64,000 nt of DNA from NCBI GenBank assembly GCA_016711405.1, contig JADJSZ010000038.1, positions 10,673 to 74,672 of the forward strand, in the 5' to 3' direction. This stretch comes from Candidatus Hadersleviella danica. Lineage in GTDB: Bacteria > Chloroflexota > Anaerolineae > Promineifilales > Promineifilaceae. The notes below the pieces were generated by a model. The model ran no database searches. It had not been told where the DNA came from and saw only the letters and a program-made list of their open reading frames with translations. The stretch's first letter is position 1, and each line of letters starts with the position of its first letter. Position numbers and translations under genes: made by a program. Shown piece after piece: positions 36,629-46,889 of this stretch.

Positions 36629-37069
36629 CTACCGTGATTTTGTCTCTATGTCGTTGAGCAAATTGACAAAATCATAAACGCGCATCATCGTCACCCCCTG
36701 ATAGGTGACCATCGTGAGTAAATCAGCATCGCCCGTTACCAAATAAGCCGCTTGCCCCCCCACCGCACAAGCGATGATTGGGTCATCTTTCGGGTCGCGG
36801 CAAATGCCAACCAGTGTGGGGACGTGGAGCGCCAATTCAGCTTCCATTTCAATTAAATCCAACAAGATAGCGGGGTCTCCCTTGATGTGTTGGCGCAAGC
36901 GGGGGCGTTGCACCACCTCTTTTAACTCATTCAGCATCGCTGGTGAAATGACATAGACAAAGTTGCCTCGTTCCCAATGGGCTATCAACTGTGAGGTGGT
37001 TTCACTTTGGGTGAGCAAATAGCTGATAATGAGGTTGGTGTCTATAACGGCTCGTATCACGGCGCTCAC
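36629..37069 (-). CDS. PIN-domain toxin (COG1569-type ribonuclease)
   Basis: A 146-residue PIN protein: 'VIRAVIDTNLIISYLL' with first Asp, 'SPAMLNELKEVVQRPRL' with Glu, 'CRDPKDDPIIACAVGGQAAYLVTGDADLL' with the Asp pair. These acidic residues coordinate Mg for RNA cleavage. The ATG overlaps the end of the antitoxin gene by 4 bp, a typical toxin-antitoxin arrangement, and expression is probably autoregulated by the antitoxin. Confidence 0.92.
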   Translation of the reverse strand: MSAVIRAVIDTNLIISYLLTQSETTSQLIAHWERGNFVYVISPAMLNELKEVVQRPRLRQHIKGDPAILLDLIEMEAELALHVPTLVGICRDPKDDPIIACAVGGQAAYLVTGDADLLTMVTYQGVTMMRVYDFVNLLNDIETKSR

Positions 37070-37371
37070 TCATTCGGGGAATGTTGTTCGTCAAATAGCT
37101 CTTGGCGCACGGCATCGGCCAAAGCGATTGCTTCGGCTTCGGTGAGTTCGTTGACGGCCGCGTTAACGGCCGCTAATTGGCGCAGATGGGCAAACCGAGC
37201 CGCCCGTGCCTGCTTGTATTGCCAATAAGCCTCATATTCATCATACGAAAGAATGGCGGCCATTGGCTTGCCATATGTTTCGATAACGATTGGCTCGCGG
37301 CGGGTGCGCGTCCAATCTATGGCTTCGCGGATATTTTTTTGCAGTTCGGTGGAGGTGATTGTTTTAGACAT
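37066..37371 (-). CDS. Phd/YefM-type antitoxin
   Basis: A 101-residue protein: MSKTITSTELQKNIREAIDW, 'REPIVIETYGKPMAAILSYDEYEAYW', the Phd/YefM DNA-binding fold, followed by a flexible acidic C-terminus (about 70-101) that would bind the PIN toxin. ATG 37371 gives the conserved N-terminus; the longer upstream reading adds seven residues without support. First gene of the toxin-antitoxin operon. Confidence 0.9.
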   Translation of the reverse strand: MSKTITSTELQKNIREAIDWTRTRREPIVIETYGKPMAAILSYDEYEAYWQYKQARAARFAHLRQLAAVNAAVNELTEAEAIALADAVRQELFDEQHSPNE

Positions 37372-37512
37372 GGCCGTTGATACAAGTTCCATAAGTTATG
37401 TAACATTCATAACTTGCCTTATTTTACACAAACCAGTCGCTTTGAGAAGCATCAATCGAGGCTCCCACCTTAACCAGTATTCAGTGTGTGGCTCCAAAGA
37501 TTAGGTGCTTGA

Positions 37513-38142
37513 CTAGGGCGATGAGTCGGGCACGGCCGCATGGGCATGGTGCGGCACCAACTGCCAATCTTCGGGCGACCAATACACCACCCATGCCCGG
37601 CCGATGATGTCGCTACTGGGCAAGAACGACCAGTTGCGGGAATCGCTCGAATTCGGCCGATTATCGCCCATCACAAAATAATGCTCTTCGGGCACAATCC
37701 ATGTATTGCTGTTGCTCGGCGGGGCACTGATATACGGCTCATCTAGCACCACCCCATTAATCAGCACCTGCCCATTGTCAATTTGCACAGTGTCGCCCGG
37801 CAAGCCAATCACCCGCTTGATAAAGTCGCGGGTGCGGTCATTGGGGTATTGCAACACAATGATGTCCCCTCGGGCAGGTTCCACCAATTTGTAGACAATC
37901 TTGTTGATAATGAGGTATTCACCCTCATGCAAGGTAGGCAACATGCTCCCCCCCTCAATGCGGAAATTTTGGGTCGCCCCTTTCACCAAGAAAACGATGA
38001 AAAAAGTAAATAGCAACGTCTCCAAAATTTCGCGCACCAGCACCGAAGTGGGTTGCACAAATTGGGTTTCTGGCTCCGCTGGCAATTGGCGAATGGTGGT
38101 GGGAAATTCAGGTGGATTGGCGAAGGGGTCTGTCGTAGTCAT
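37513..38142 (-). CDS. lepB: signal peptidase I
   Basis: A 209-residue type I signal peptidase. One membrane helix (about residues 40-58, 'ILETLLFTFFIVFLVKG'), then FRIEGGSMLPTLHEGEYLI with catalytic Ser, 'GDIIVLQYPNDRTRDFIKRVIGLPGDTV' with catalytic Lys, and 'YFVMGDNRPNSSDSRNWSFL'. It removes signal peptides of exported proteins outside the membrane. ATG 38142 is chosen because a TATAAT box lies 9 nt before it and upstream codons have no conserved sequence. Confidence 0.96.
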   Translation of the reverse strand: MTTTDPFANPPEFPTTIRQLPAEPETQFVQPTSVLVREILETLLFTFFIVFLVKGATQNFRIEGGSMLPTLHEGEYLIINKIVYKLVEPARGDIIVLQYPNDRTRDFIKRVIGLPGDTVQIDNGQVLINGVVLDEPYISAPPSNSNTWIVPEEHYFVMGDNRPNSSDSRNWSFLPSSDIIGRAWVVYWSPEDWQLVPHHAHAAVPDSSP

Positions 38143-38151
38143 AAGCTGGGC

Positions 38152-38157
38152 ATTATA
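38152..38157 (-). promoter_or_regulatory. TATAAT -10 box of lepB, leaderless start
   Basis: TATAAT on the minus strand, 9 nt before ATG 38142; no Shine-Dalgarno sequence between. Confidence 0.5.
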
Positions 38158-38341
38158 GGAAAGGGCACGGCCGAGGGCAAGTAGACTTTTCACGGCCATA
38201 AGCTGGGGTATGGGTGTATTCGTGTCCTAGTGTATGAATTGTACGCATGGAATAGCGAATGGTGGCATTTATTCAGATGTCCTAATCTCCAATAACCCGT
38301 AACCAATCCCCTCCCCATTTCCCACTTTGCCCGTTTCCCTT

Positions 38342-38347
38342 TATAAT
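38342..38347 (+). promoter_or_regulatory. TATAAT -10 box, leaderless start
   Basis: A consensus TATAAT lies 7 nt before ATG 38355. Confidence 0.55.
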
Positions 38348-38354
38348 CCCCGCC

Positions 38355-38849
38355 ATGTTACGCAAATTTTGGCACTTCCTTGGCGCATTGCCTGCCCTCA
38401 CTATTGGGCTGGGGCTACTCGTGTTGGGTCTGCTCACCTTGCGCCATTTGGTCAATAATTTATGGGTGGTTGATGTGAACCAAATCGAGTTGGTGCGGGC
38501 GGTGGCGCAAGACACGGCCGATGTCCCCACTCTCCTCTCGGCCGCTTACCCCGAGGTGGTGCTGGCCTTTTTAGCGGCCGTGGCTCTCTCAGGCATCGGA
38601 CTGGCCATGCCCCTTGTCTATTACCTCAACAAACGCTTTTGGCCACAACAATTGGGGGCCATGCTCGTCTTGCGCCAAGCGATGTGGGTGGGGTTATGGT
38701 CGGCCGCTTGCACATGGCTCCAAATGAACCGCGCCCTCAATCTGGCCGTCGCCCTCCTCGTGGCCATCATTTTTGTCCTCATCGAAGGGCTTATTGTGGT
38801 GCGGCAAAAGGCTAGCAGTCAGCCGTCAGCTAGTCAGCCTGTCAGCTAG
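38355..38849 (+). CDS. hypothetical membrane protein
   Basis: A 164-residue protein with four hydrophobic helices: 'LPALTIGLGLLVLGLLTL', 'VVLAFLAAVALSGIGLAMPLVYYL', 'LRQAMWVGLWSAACTWL', 'LNLAVALLVAIIFVLIEGLIVV'. No family is recognised. The C-terminus SSQPSASQPVS is encoded by TCAGCTAG repeats. It precedes selA on the same strand. Confidence 0.72.
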   Translation: MLRKFWHFLGALPALTIGLGLLVLGLLTLRHLVNNLWVVDVNQIELVRAVAQDTADVPTLLSAAYPEVVLAFLAAVALSGIGLAMPLVYYLNKRFWPQQLGAMLVLRQAMWVGLWSAACTWLQMNRALNLAVALLVAIIFVLIEGLIVVRQKASSQPSASQPVS

Positions 38850-38924
38850 TCAGTCTTTCAGTCTCTCAGTCCCTCAGTCCCTCCTCTTCTCTCGCTCCCC
38901 CTGCTCCCCTGCCCCCTCCCTCCC
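38815..38924. repeat. 8-nt short tandem repeats (TCAGCTAG, TCAGTCTC, CCCCTGCT)
   Basis: A 110-bp spacer made entirely of three repeat families, starting inside the preceding gene and ending at the selA ATG. Confidence 0.85.
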
Positions 38925-40266
38925 ATGCCCACCCCCCACCTCCGCCAGCTCCCCAGTGTGGGGCAATTGTTGGAGCAAGCTCCCCACCTGCCTGCCCAAT
39001 TTGGGCATGATTTAGCGGTGCTGGCTTGCCGCGCCGTGCTGGATGGGGTGCGCGAGGAATTGCTGGCTGGGGAACCCATCTGCCCACCCCGAGGCACTGG
39101 CCGACCAAACGGCCGCATGGCTGGCCGATTATTTCACCCCCACCCTGCACCCCGTCATCAACGCCACGGGGGTCATCATCCACACCAATCTCGGCCGTGC
39201 CCCCCTGAGCGGAGCGGCGCAAGCGGCCATAACGGCCGTGGGTGGCCATTACAACACCCTCGAGTATGACTTGGCCAGTGGCCAGCGTGGCTCCCGCACG
39301 GTTCACGCCGAACAGGTGTTGCGCCGGGTGGCGGGGGCAGAAGCGGCCGTGGTTGTCAACAACAACGCGGCGGCCATGTTGCTCATGCTCAGTGGGCTGT
39401 GCGCGGGGCAAGAGGTGCTGATTAGCCGGGGACAACTGGTGGAAATCGGCGGGGGCTTCCGCATCCCCGACATTTTGCGCCAATCAGGAGCCAAATTGGT
39501 GGAGGTGGGCACGACCAACCGCACCCATTTGCGGGACTACGCGCAAGCGATTGGGCCAAACACGGCCGCCATCCTCGTCGTTCACGCCTCCAACTACCAA
39601 ATCATCGGCTTCACCAGTGCCCCCGAAATGAGCGAATTGGCCGAACTGACCCGCAAGCACGGGCTGTATTTGCTCTATGACCAAGGGAGCGGGGCGTTGC
39701 TGGACACAGCCGCTTATGGCCTTGCCCACGAGCCAACCGTCCAAGAAGGGCTACAAGTGGGCGCAGATGTTGTCGCTTTTAGTGGCGATAAGCTGGTGGG
39801 CGGGCCACAAACGGGCATTTTGGTCGGCCGCAGTGATCTCATCCACACCCTAAAGCAACACCCCTTGGCGCGAGCGGTGCGGGCCGACAAGTTGGCTTTG
39901 GCTAGCTTATCGGCTACGCTGGAACATTATCTCAAAGGAGAAGCGGAGCGGGAAATACCCATTTGGCGGATGATGGCACGGCCGTTGGCCGACATTCGCG
40001 CTACGGCCGAGGCGTGGGCGGGGCATTTCACGGCCGCTGGCCTGCCCGCCACCACCCGCCCCGATGTCTCCACCGTGGGCGGCGGCTCCCTGCCCGGCAC
40101 CAGTTTGCCCAGCCATGTGGTGGCCATCCCCACCTCCCATCCAAACCAATTGGCCGCTCGCTTGCGGCAAGCCACCCCACCCATCATCGGCAGAATCCAG
40201 TCCGACCACCTCCTCCTCGACCCGCGCACGGTGTTGCTGGGACAAGAAGGCGCAGGGGTGGGGTAA
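38925..40266 (+). CDS. selA: L-seryl-tRNA(Sec) selenium transferase (frameshift)
   Basis: About 447 residues: MPTPHLRQLPSVGQLLEQAP, then after one restored base near 39070 'NPSAHPEALADQTAAWLADYFTPTLHPVINATGVIIHTNLGRAPLS', 'EYDLASGQRGSR', 'AAVVVNNNAAAMLLML', and the PLP-lysine motif FSGDKLVGGPQTGILVG. It converts Ser-tRNA(Sec) to Sec-tRNA(Sec) with selenophosphate. selB, selC and selD are not in the window, so the pathway must be completed elsewhere if active. The indel falls in a GGGG run. Confidence 0.95.
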
Positions 40267-40335
40267 CGAAAGAAAGTGTCTTATCAATCGGCCAACTTTT
40301 TCCGCAATCCGCATTCCCCATTCCGCATTTCCCTT

Positions 40336-41330
40336 ATGACCAGAATTTTAGCCATTGAATCTTCGTGTGATGAGACGGCCGCGGCCGTGGTGGAAAACGG
40401 CACAGTCGTTCTCTCCAACATCATCGCCAGCCAAGAGGCGTTGCACGCCCAATACGGCGGGGTTTTTCCCGAGATGGCTTCGCGCCGCCATGTGGAAGTC
40501 ATTTACCCCGTCATTGACGAGGCGATGAAAAAAGCACATATCGGCTTTGATGAGTTGGATGCGATTGCCGTCACCCGTGGCCCGGCTTGGTTGGCTCGTT
40601 GCTGGTCGGCCTCAACGCGGCCAAGGCGTTGGCCATGGCGCGGCAAAAGCCCCTGCTGGGCATCAACCACATCGAGGGGCACATTTATTCGCTGTGGCTG
40701 ACTGAAAACGCCTCCGAAATCGAGTTTCCCATCCTAACCCTTGTGGTCAGCGGGGGGCACACGGAGCTGTATTTGATGACGGGGCACGGCCGTTACCAAC
40801 ACCTGGGCGGCACGCTCGACGATGCGGCTGGGGAGGCATTTGACAAGGTCGGCCGTTTGCTGGGCTTGCCCTACCCCGGCGGCCCCGCCATAGACAAGGC
40901 GGCGCGAGAGGGTAACCCAAACGCCTTCCGCTTCCCCCGTGCTATGAGCAGTGAAGCGTATGATTTTAGTTTTAGTGGGCTAAAAACGGCCGTCCTCCGC
41001 GCCACCAAACAGTATGATGAGGGCAAACTCCCTGTGGCGGATATGGCGGCCAGTTTTCAGGCGGCCGTGGTGGAGACTTTGGTGGCCAAAACGGGGTGGG
41101 CGGCCGAACAACATGGGGTGACGGCCGTGCATTTGGCAGGTGGCGTTTCGGCCAACAGCCAATTACGCGAGGCGATGGCCGAACGGTTGGCCATCCCTGT
41201 ACGCACCCCGCCCCCCATTCTCTGCACCGACAACGCGGCCATGATTGGCGCGGCGGCGCATTGGCGTTTCCTCGCCGGCCAGCGGGATGCGTTGTCGTTG
41301 GATGTGTTGCCCAATTGGGCGGTGGGGTGA
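40336..41330 (+). CDS. tsaD: tRNA N6-threonylcarbamoyladenosine synthase subunit TsaD (frameshift)
   Basis: About 331 residues: ILAIESSCDETAAAVVENG, 'GGVFPEMASRRHVEVI' and, after one missing G near 40584 (CCCGGCTTGG), 'GSLLVGLNAAKALAMARQKPLLGINHIEGHIYSLWL' with Fe-binding His residues, 'LVVSGGHTELYLM', 'LAGGVSANSQLRE'. It attaches threonylcarbamoyl to A37 of ANN-decoding tRNAs. It follows selA by 69 nt; both are tRNA-modification genes and probably share a transcript. Confidence 0.96.
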
Positions 41331-41400
41331 GAGTGCTGGGTGCTGAGTGCTGAGTAGAAAGTTTTGCTTACGGCTTATGGCTTACAGCTTACAGTTATAA
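41330..41400. repeat. short tandem repeats (GTGCTGA; GCTTACA families)
   Basis: GTGCTGG/GTGCTGA copies adjoin the tsaD stop; CGGCTTATGGCTTACAGC copies follow and lead to the AGGAG of the next gene. Confidence 0.8.
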
Positions 41401-41411
41401 CAGGAGATGCT

Positions 41412-42736
41412 ATGAAACAACGTTCACTTTTACTGATGGGTGGTTTGGCTCTGTTGCTGGCTTTGGTGCTGGGGCGGGGCAATGGGGTGGAGACGGCCGT
41501 GGCGGATACGGCGGCCATCGAAAGCATGCCCAACCAAGGGCTGACCTATCTCTATTTTGACCCCAACGGACAACAGGGGCAGTTTAACCCACCCCCCGCG
41601 CACATCGGCCGTGCGCCCGCCACGGCCGATATCCAAGTTAACTACATTGGGGCATGGACAATCGATGCGCAAAATGCGTTTGAGTATGCCGTTTCCATTT
41701 GGGAAGGGTTGTTAACCTCGAGTGTACCCATTGTGGTAAATGCCGAATTTTCCAATTTAGGCCCCGGCATTTTGGGTGGGGCATGGCCATGGACGTTTTT
41801 CCGCAACTTTGCCAACGCACCCCAACCCAATACATGGTATCCCATCGCCCTTGCCAACGCACGGGCAGGGCAGATCTCAACCAGAGTGATCCTGAAATTG
41901 ATTCGCATTTTAGCAGTACATTTGATTGGTATTACGGCACGGATGGCAACCCACCTAACAACCAAATTGATTTTATCAGTGTTGTGTTACACGAATTGGG
42001 GCATGGTTTGGGCTTTTCGGGGTTGGCTTACTATGTCAATTCCGCCAACGCCTATCTCACCCCCCAAGGTTCGCCCAGTGTGTACAGCCTCTTTACCCAA
42101 GATGGCGGTGGGACACCTTTGCTAAATTACCCACAAGCCACAGCTCAAATGGCGAGTGCGCTCACCAGCAACAATATCTTTTTCAGCGGGGCAAACGCCA
42201 ATGCGGCCAATGGCGGCCGAGTCAAGCTTTATGCCCCAGTCAATTGGCAACAAGGCTCCAGCTACAGCCATCTGGATGAGATATTTAACGGCACACCCCA
42301 TGCCCTAATGACCTACTCCATCGGCTTTGGCGAGGCAGAACACAACCCCGGCTCCGTTACCTTAGGCATGTTTGCCGATATGGGTTGGCCCGTGTTTATC
42401 CCCCCCGTCAATCAGCCGCCTGTCATCAATTTGCCCAACCAACTGTTGCTGGTAGATACAAGCAAACCCAATGCGCTTGATTTATGGGCCTATACCAGTG
42501 ATGAAACCCCTGACAACCAACTCCCCTTCACCTTGGTGAGTGTCAGCAACCCCAGTGCGGGGGTCACATTGGATGGCGGCCGTTACATCAGCATCAACCC
42601 CAGCGCAGGTTGGACAGGCACAGCCACCGTGACCATTGAGGTGGAAGATGCCGAAACCTTAACCAGCCAAGATAGCTTCCAAGTTATCGTCGTCAACGAA
42701 CTCTTTTACCAACACCTCCCACTGGTGACGAAATAG
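41412..42736 (+). CDS. secreted matrixin-like zinc metalloprotease (frameshift)
   Basis: About 441 residues. AGGAG before ATG, signal peptide MKQRSLLLMGGLALLLALVL, then a prodomain-like region and, after a shift near 41872, 'LNQSDPEIDSHFSSTFDWYYGTDG' and the zinc site VVLHELGHGLGFSGL with a later 'HALMTYS'. The C-terminal region ('NQPPVINLPNQLLLVDT...TATVTIEVEDAE') is a cadherin-like/Ig-type domain, ending FYQHLPLVTK, a variant of the YLPLI tail. It should be an extracellular protease. Confidence 0.85.
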
Positions 42737-42834
42737 CACGTTATTGGTTATTCGTTATTCGTTATTGATGGGCATTACCTCTCAGTAACCAATAACGAGT
42801 AACGAATAACCAGTAACCAATAACGAGTAACTCC
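42735..42834. repeat. inverted 7-nt repeat tract, GTTATTG/AATAACC family
   Basis: GTTATTGGTTATTCGTTATT copies, a short loop, then AACCAATAACGAGTAAC copies to the ATG at 42835; a large imperfect hairpin separating two same-strand genes. Confidence 0.8.
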
Positions 42835-43655
42835 ATGTCCCCCGCGGCCGTGAACGGATTGCGGCCGCTTTTGCCAATGCCAAAGCGGCCGAACGCCCCG
42901 CCCTCATGCCCTACTACACCCTTGGCTACCCCGAAATGGCCAATAGCCTCGACATTATCTCTGCTATCGCCCCCCACGCCGATTTACTCGAGTTAGGCGT
43001 GCCCTTTAGCGACCCCTTGGCCGATGGCCCGACCATCCAGCGCAGTACCCAAACCGCCCTCGAAAATGGCACGACTGTCAAAAAATGCCTCGCCGCGCTC
43101 CAAACATTGCGCCAACAGGGGGTGGAAACACCCGCCCTGTTGATGGGCTACTACAACCCCATCTTGGCCTATGGCGAAGAGGCGTTTGTGCGCGACGCGG
43201 CCGAGGCGGGAGCCGACGGCTTTATCGTGCCCGATTTGCCACCCGAAGAAGCGGATGAATTAGAAGCGGTGGCCGCTCGTTATGGGCTGGCGCTCATCCA
43301 TTTTTTGGCCCCCACCAGCAATGCCGAGCGGATTGCGGCCGTCACCAAACGCGCCACAGGCTTCATCTACCTCGTCAGCCTGACGGGGATTACAGGGGCG
43401 CGGGCGCAGGTGGCGGATGATTTGGGGGCGTTCATCGGCCGTGTGCGCCAGACCAGCACCGTGCCTTTGGCGGTGGGGTTTGGCATTAGCACGGCCGCCC
43501 AAGTGGCCGAAATCGGCCGTTTAGCCGATGGAGTCATCGTCGGCAGTGCCCTCATTAACGCCGTAGATTCAGCAGAACCAGCCCACAAAGCCCAAGCCGC
43601 GGCCGAATTTGTGCGAGGGCTAGTCAGTCTGTCAGCTAGTCAGTCTGTCAGCTAG
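42835..43655 (+). CDS. trpA: tryptophan synthase alpha chain (frameshift near start)
   Basis: About 273 residues: 'ERIAAAFANAKAAERPALMPYYTLGYPEM', 'ADLLELGVPFSDPLADGPTIQRS' with catalytic Glu, 'ALLMGYYNPILAYG', 'GFIVPDLPPEEADEL' with catalytic Asp, 'LVSLTGITGAR', 'VGFGISTAAQ', 'DGVIVGSALI'. It releases indole from indole-glycerol phosphate. A base is missing in the C run near 42842, without which the gene would appear to start at 42906. No trpB is adjacent. The final LVSLSASQSVS is repeat-encoded. Confidence 0.95.
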
Positions 43656-43715
43656 TCAGTCTGTCAGCGGCTCTTCTCTCGTCTCTCTTCCCTCTTCTCT
43701 CTTCCCCCTCCCCTC
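43620..43715. repeat. 8-nt short tandem repeats (TCAGTCTG/TCAGCTAG; CTCTTCC)
   Basis: About six TCAGNCTG/TCAGCTAG copies begin inside trpA and supply its stop codon; TCTCTTCCC copies then reach the next ATG. Confidence 0.85.
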
Positions 43716-44757
43716 ATGTCATTACCCAACGACGAAACCCAGCAAGCATGGGATGAAATCGGTGCGGGATTACGACCGAGCGACTTCAACACTGCGCTCA
43801 TCCACTATTACCGTGCCGAAATTACCCGCGCCAACGCCGCCCGCACCCGGCTGGACAACACCACCAACTGGGCCGTCATCACCACAGGGGCCGCTCTCAG
43901 CTTTACCTTTAGCACCGAATCCAGCACCCCGATTGTCATCATTTTAGATGCCATTCTCGCTCTGCTGTTTCTCTTCATCGAGGCGCGGCGGTATCGCTAT
44001 TATGAGTTGTGGTCTTACAGGGTGCGCCTCATGGAGACGCATTACTTTGCGCGGCTAATGACCCCGCCTTTCAAAGCAGACCCCACTTGGCTGAGCCAAC
44101 TGACCGATACCATGTTGCACCCTCGCTTTCCCGTGGGGTTGCTCGAGGCGTTCGGCCGTCGTTACCGACGCAATTATGCCCCGCTCTTTTGGATTTTGGG
44201 TTTGGGTTGGGTCATTAAAATCGCTGTCCACCCCGATATGGTTCGCAATTGGAATGAATTTATCGGCCGAGCCGTCATTGGCCCCATCCCCGGCGAATAT
44301 GTCATTCTGATTGGTGTGCTTTTTCACGGGATACTCAATGTGCTTGGTTTGGCCACTGTCGCCTTACGCAAATCGCAAGGGGAGGTGTTTGATGAGCCGA
44401 GCAATTGGCTCTTGCGCATTCCCCACCGGGTGCGGGATATTTTTTGGGAGGTGTTTGAGATTGATGTACGGCCGTTTATCCCCCGCCTCCAAAAACACGA
44501 CCAACTCCTCTACATTATTACCGACCAAGCCGAGCCAATTGCGGCCAAAGTAATGGAAGAGATTCGACGAGGCATTACGCGCATGGCGGGCACAGGCATG
44601 TACACGGGCAAGCCATACCATCCTCTTCTGTGTGTGTGACGCGACGCAAACTGCCAAAATCAAAGAGATTGTCAAACAAATTGATGCTCACGCCTTTGTC
44701 ATCGTCACCGATGTGCGGGGTGTCCACGGCCGTGGCTTTCGCCCCCTAGAAGCGTAA
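43716..44757 (+). CDS. DUF2270 membrane protein fused to a DUF2179-like domain (frameshift)
   Basis: About 346 residues. The N-terminal DUF2270 part has 'FNTALIHYYRAEITRANAARTRLDNTTNWAVITTGAALSFTF', 'ARRYRYYELWSYRVRLMETHYFARLM', and about four membrane helices. From residue about 265, 'HDQLLYIITDQAEPIAAKVMEEIRRGITRMAGTGMYTG' is the start of a DUF2179/YitT-C domain; restoring one base near 44620 continues it as 'LFCVCDATQTAKIKEIVKQIDAHAFVIVTDVRGVHGRGF'. DUF2179 domains resemble ligand-binding sensors. I infer a membrane sensor or regulated channel. Confidence 0.82.
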
Positions 44758-44855
44758 AAGCCGTAAGCCATTCGCTGTAAGCCATAAGCTCAGGGCTTTA
44801 TGGTTCACAGCTTACGGCTTACGGCTTACAGCTTACGGCTTATGGCCTACACGGC
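44758..44855. repeat. inverted 7-nt repeat tract, GCTTACG family
   Basis: GTAAGCC/ATAAGCT copies followed by CGGCTTACGGCTTACAGC copies form a long hairpin between convergent genes. Confidence 0.8.
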
Positions 44856-46618
44856 TTATTCCACAAACGAGGGGTCTACCGCCTGCATATACAGCACGAT
44901 ATTCTCGGTGTAGGGAGCTTGGCCTTCGGCCGTGCCCGAGAATTTCCAGACAGGTTGAATCACCACAGGGGGCACATCAAAGTTGGGAATCGTGCCATCG
45001 GTGGGATACGCATCCCATTGAGCCATATAGTAATAACCCAACTCGACTTTGGTAATGGTGATATTGGTGTAGCCATACCCATAACCAAAGCCGGGGTCAA
45101 CGGGCATAATGTCCACCTCAGTACTTTCAGTCGAGCCATCCCCTTCTTGTACTTCAGGGAAATAGACCTTTTTGTCAATCCCTTGCCAGTCGAGGGTGGG
45201 GTATTGACCCCCTGTATCACGAGTCGTCCATGCGAAGATGTACACTTCCGTGCCCGCTTCTAAATCGGCGGGGGCGTTGGGGACGAGGTAAGTCACGCCA
45301 TCCAGTGTGGTAAAGAGCAGGGTGCCGGTTGGTCGCTGGCTTGTACCGAGCCTTCCAAATAGAGCGTTTCGGGGTAGGTTTCTTCCACGCGCCAACTGGT
45401 CAGGTTGACGGTACGGCCGTCTTCGCCCATTGTCCCTTCCACCACCACATACTTGCCCACATTAGCCGCCAAATTCGTCAAGTCTTCTGGACTGGCATTG
45501 ATGAGCATTTGGTTGTAGCGAACCAATGGTGCGCCGCCATCCGCAGGTTGGTAAGCGGTGATGCCGTTGTAGCCTGTCATCGCTTCGCCAGCTTGATAGA
45601 CCCGTTGCCAGTATTTGTACTGCGCGGCATAGGGGTCTTCCACAGGTCGGAGTTGCTCTTCCGTTGGCAGAAGCTCATAAGGCACATTTTGACCCGAGAT
45701 ACCTGCCTGAAGTTGTTCCCACGCCGCTTGGGCAGTGATGAGCGGGTATTGGCCTACCTCTTGCAAGCCCATGATGGGGTTGTAGTTGACGTAGATAATC
45801 TCGTAGTTGTTGTTCATGTGAACGTAAATCTCGGGGTAGTTGAGCGGTTGCCCAGCCACGAGGCGCTTCACAGTCACATCGCCGTTGTACCCTTCTTCCA
45901 TGACATATTCGAAGCCATCTAACAAGCCGCGCTCGCGCAGAAATGTTTCGGCAATCGGCCGTGATTGGGCAAAGTCTACAAGGCTAGGATAGGTGTCCAC
46001 AAAACCGCTATCATAATAGAACACGCCGTAACCCGAGATGTTGAGTTGGGCGGTGCCATTGAAGCTGTAGTAAGGCATCCGTGGTTGCCCCATACCTTCA
46101 GGATAGCTGGTGTAGAAATCAGCCGGCAACACTTCCTGATAAAGCGGGGTGGGGAAACCAAAGCGTTGTGCCCATAGGTTGGCTTCTTCGGCCGTGAGCG
46201 CATATTCGGGGGCGCGTTGCACCAAAGCTTGGGTTGGTTCGCTGGGCAGGGTCGCGTTCAACACAAATTGCGTGCCCGAGAAGATGTCATAAGGAGCGAA
46301 GCTCATTTTGCCTGCGTCAATGGCCATGTCGCCATCAACTGGATACGGTTCGGCCACGGCGACTTCGCCAGCAGGAGCCATGCTCTCCCCACCTTCGTAG
46401 CCGCCACCGCCACCCATCCCCCCACCAGCACCCGGATTGCCCGCTTCAAGACGTGGCAGGGGGGGCAAGTCGGCCGTGGTGGTGTCGGTGTTGGTCGTTG
46501 CCGAGCCAGTTGGTTCCGCCACGGGGTCGGTCGTGGTGGTGTCGGCGGCCGTGCAAGCCGCCAAGGCCAATAAAACAAGGGCGAGCAACAAACTCAGCCT
46601 TTTAATTGTGTTTTTCAT
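44856..46618 (-). CDS. large secreted lipoprotein (frameshift)
   Basis: About 587 residues. Lipoprotein signal MKNTIKRLSLLLALVLLALA with lipobox LAAC, a Thr/Asp linker, a glycine-rich stretch (GAGGGMGGGGGYEGG), then a globular region with 'YSFNGTAQLNISGYGVFYYDSG', 'PEIYVHMNNNYEIIYVNYNPIMGLQEVGQYPLITAQAAWEQL', and, beyond a missing base near 45326, 'TLLFTTLDGVTYLVPNAPADLEAG'. AGGAG lies 5 nt before ATG. It resembles surface lipoproteins with YcdB/PepSY-like repeats, but no function is assigned. Confidence 0.78.
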
Positions 46619-46889
46619 ACAATCTCCTTTAAGCAGATAAAAGTTTTCATTTTGATAAGACACCCAGCAGTATAATCTCTGGGCTACCAACCAAAACGAC
46701 GGCCGGGAACCTTTTGTTCCACGCCAAAACAACGTTTTTCTAAATTCAGTTGGCCAAAATCCAAAATGGGTAAAGAGGCTCCCCAGTCCGAATGATAAAT
46801 GAGTGTGCCGATTGACCGAAAGCATAAACCGGGAGGGCGCGAAGAACCAAAACTCCGGAAAACCGCCCCCGCCGGGGTCCTGAACCGCA
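46619..46889. other. intergenic region
   Basis: It holds the leader of the lipoprotein gene with its Shine-Dalgarno and an ATTATACTG possible -10 on the minus strand near 46672. No gene is seen. Confidence 0.4.

Noticed and set aside
38925..40266. In-frame UGA as selenocysteine codon in the frameshifted genes
   Set aside because: Breaks are resolved by single-base indels that restore family motifs, not by reading through UGA at a Cys position.
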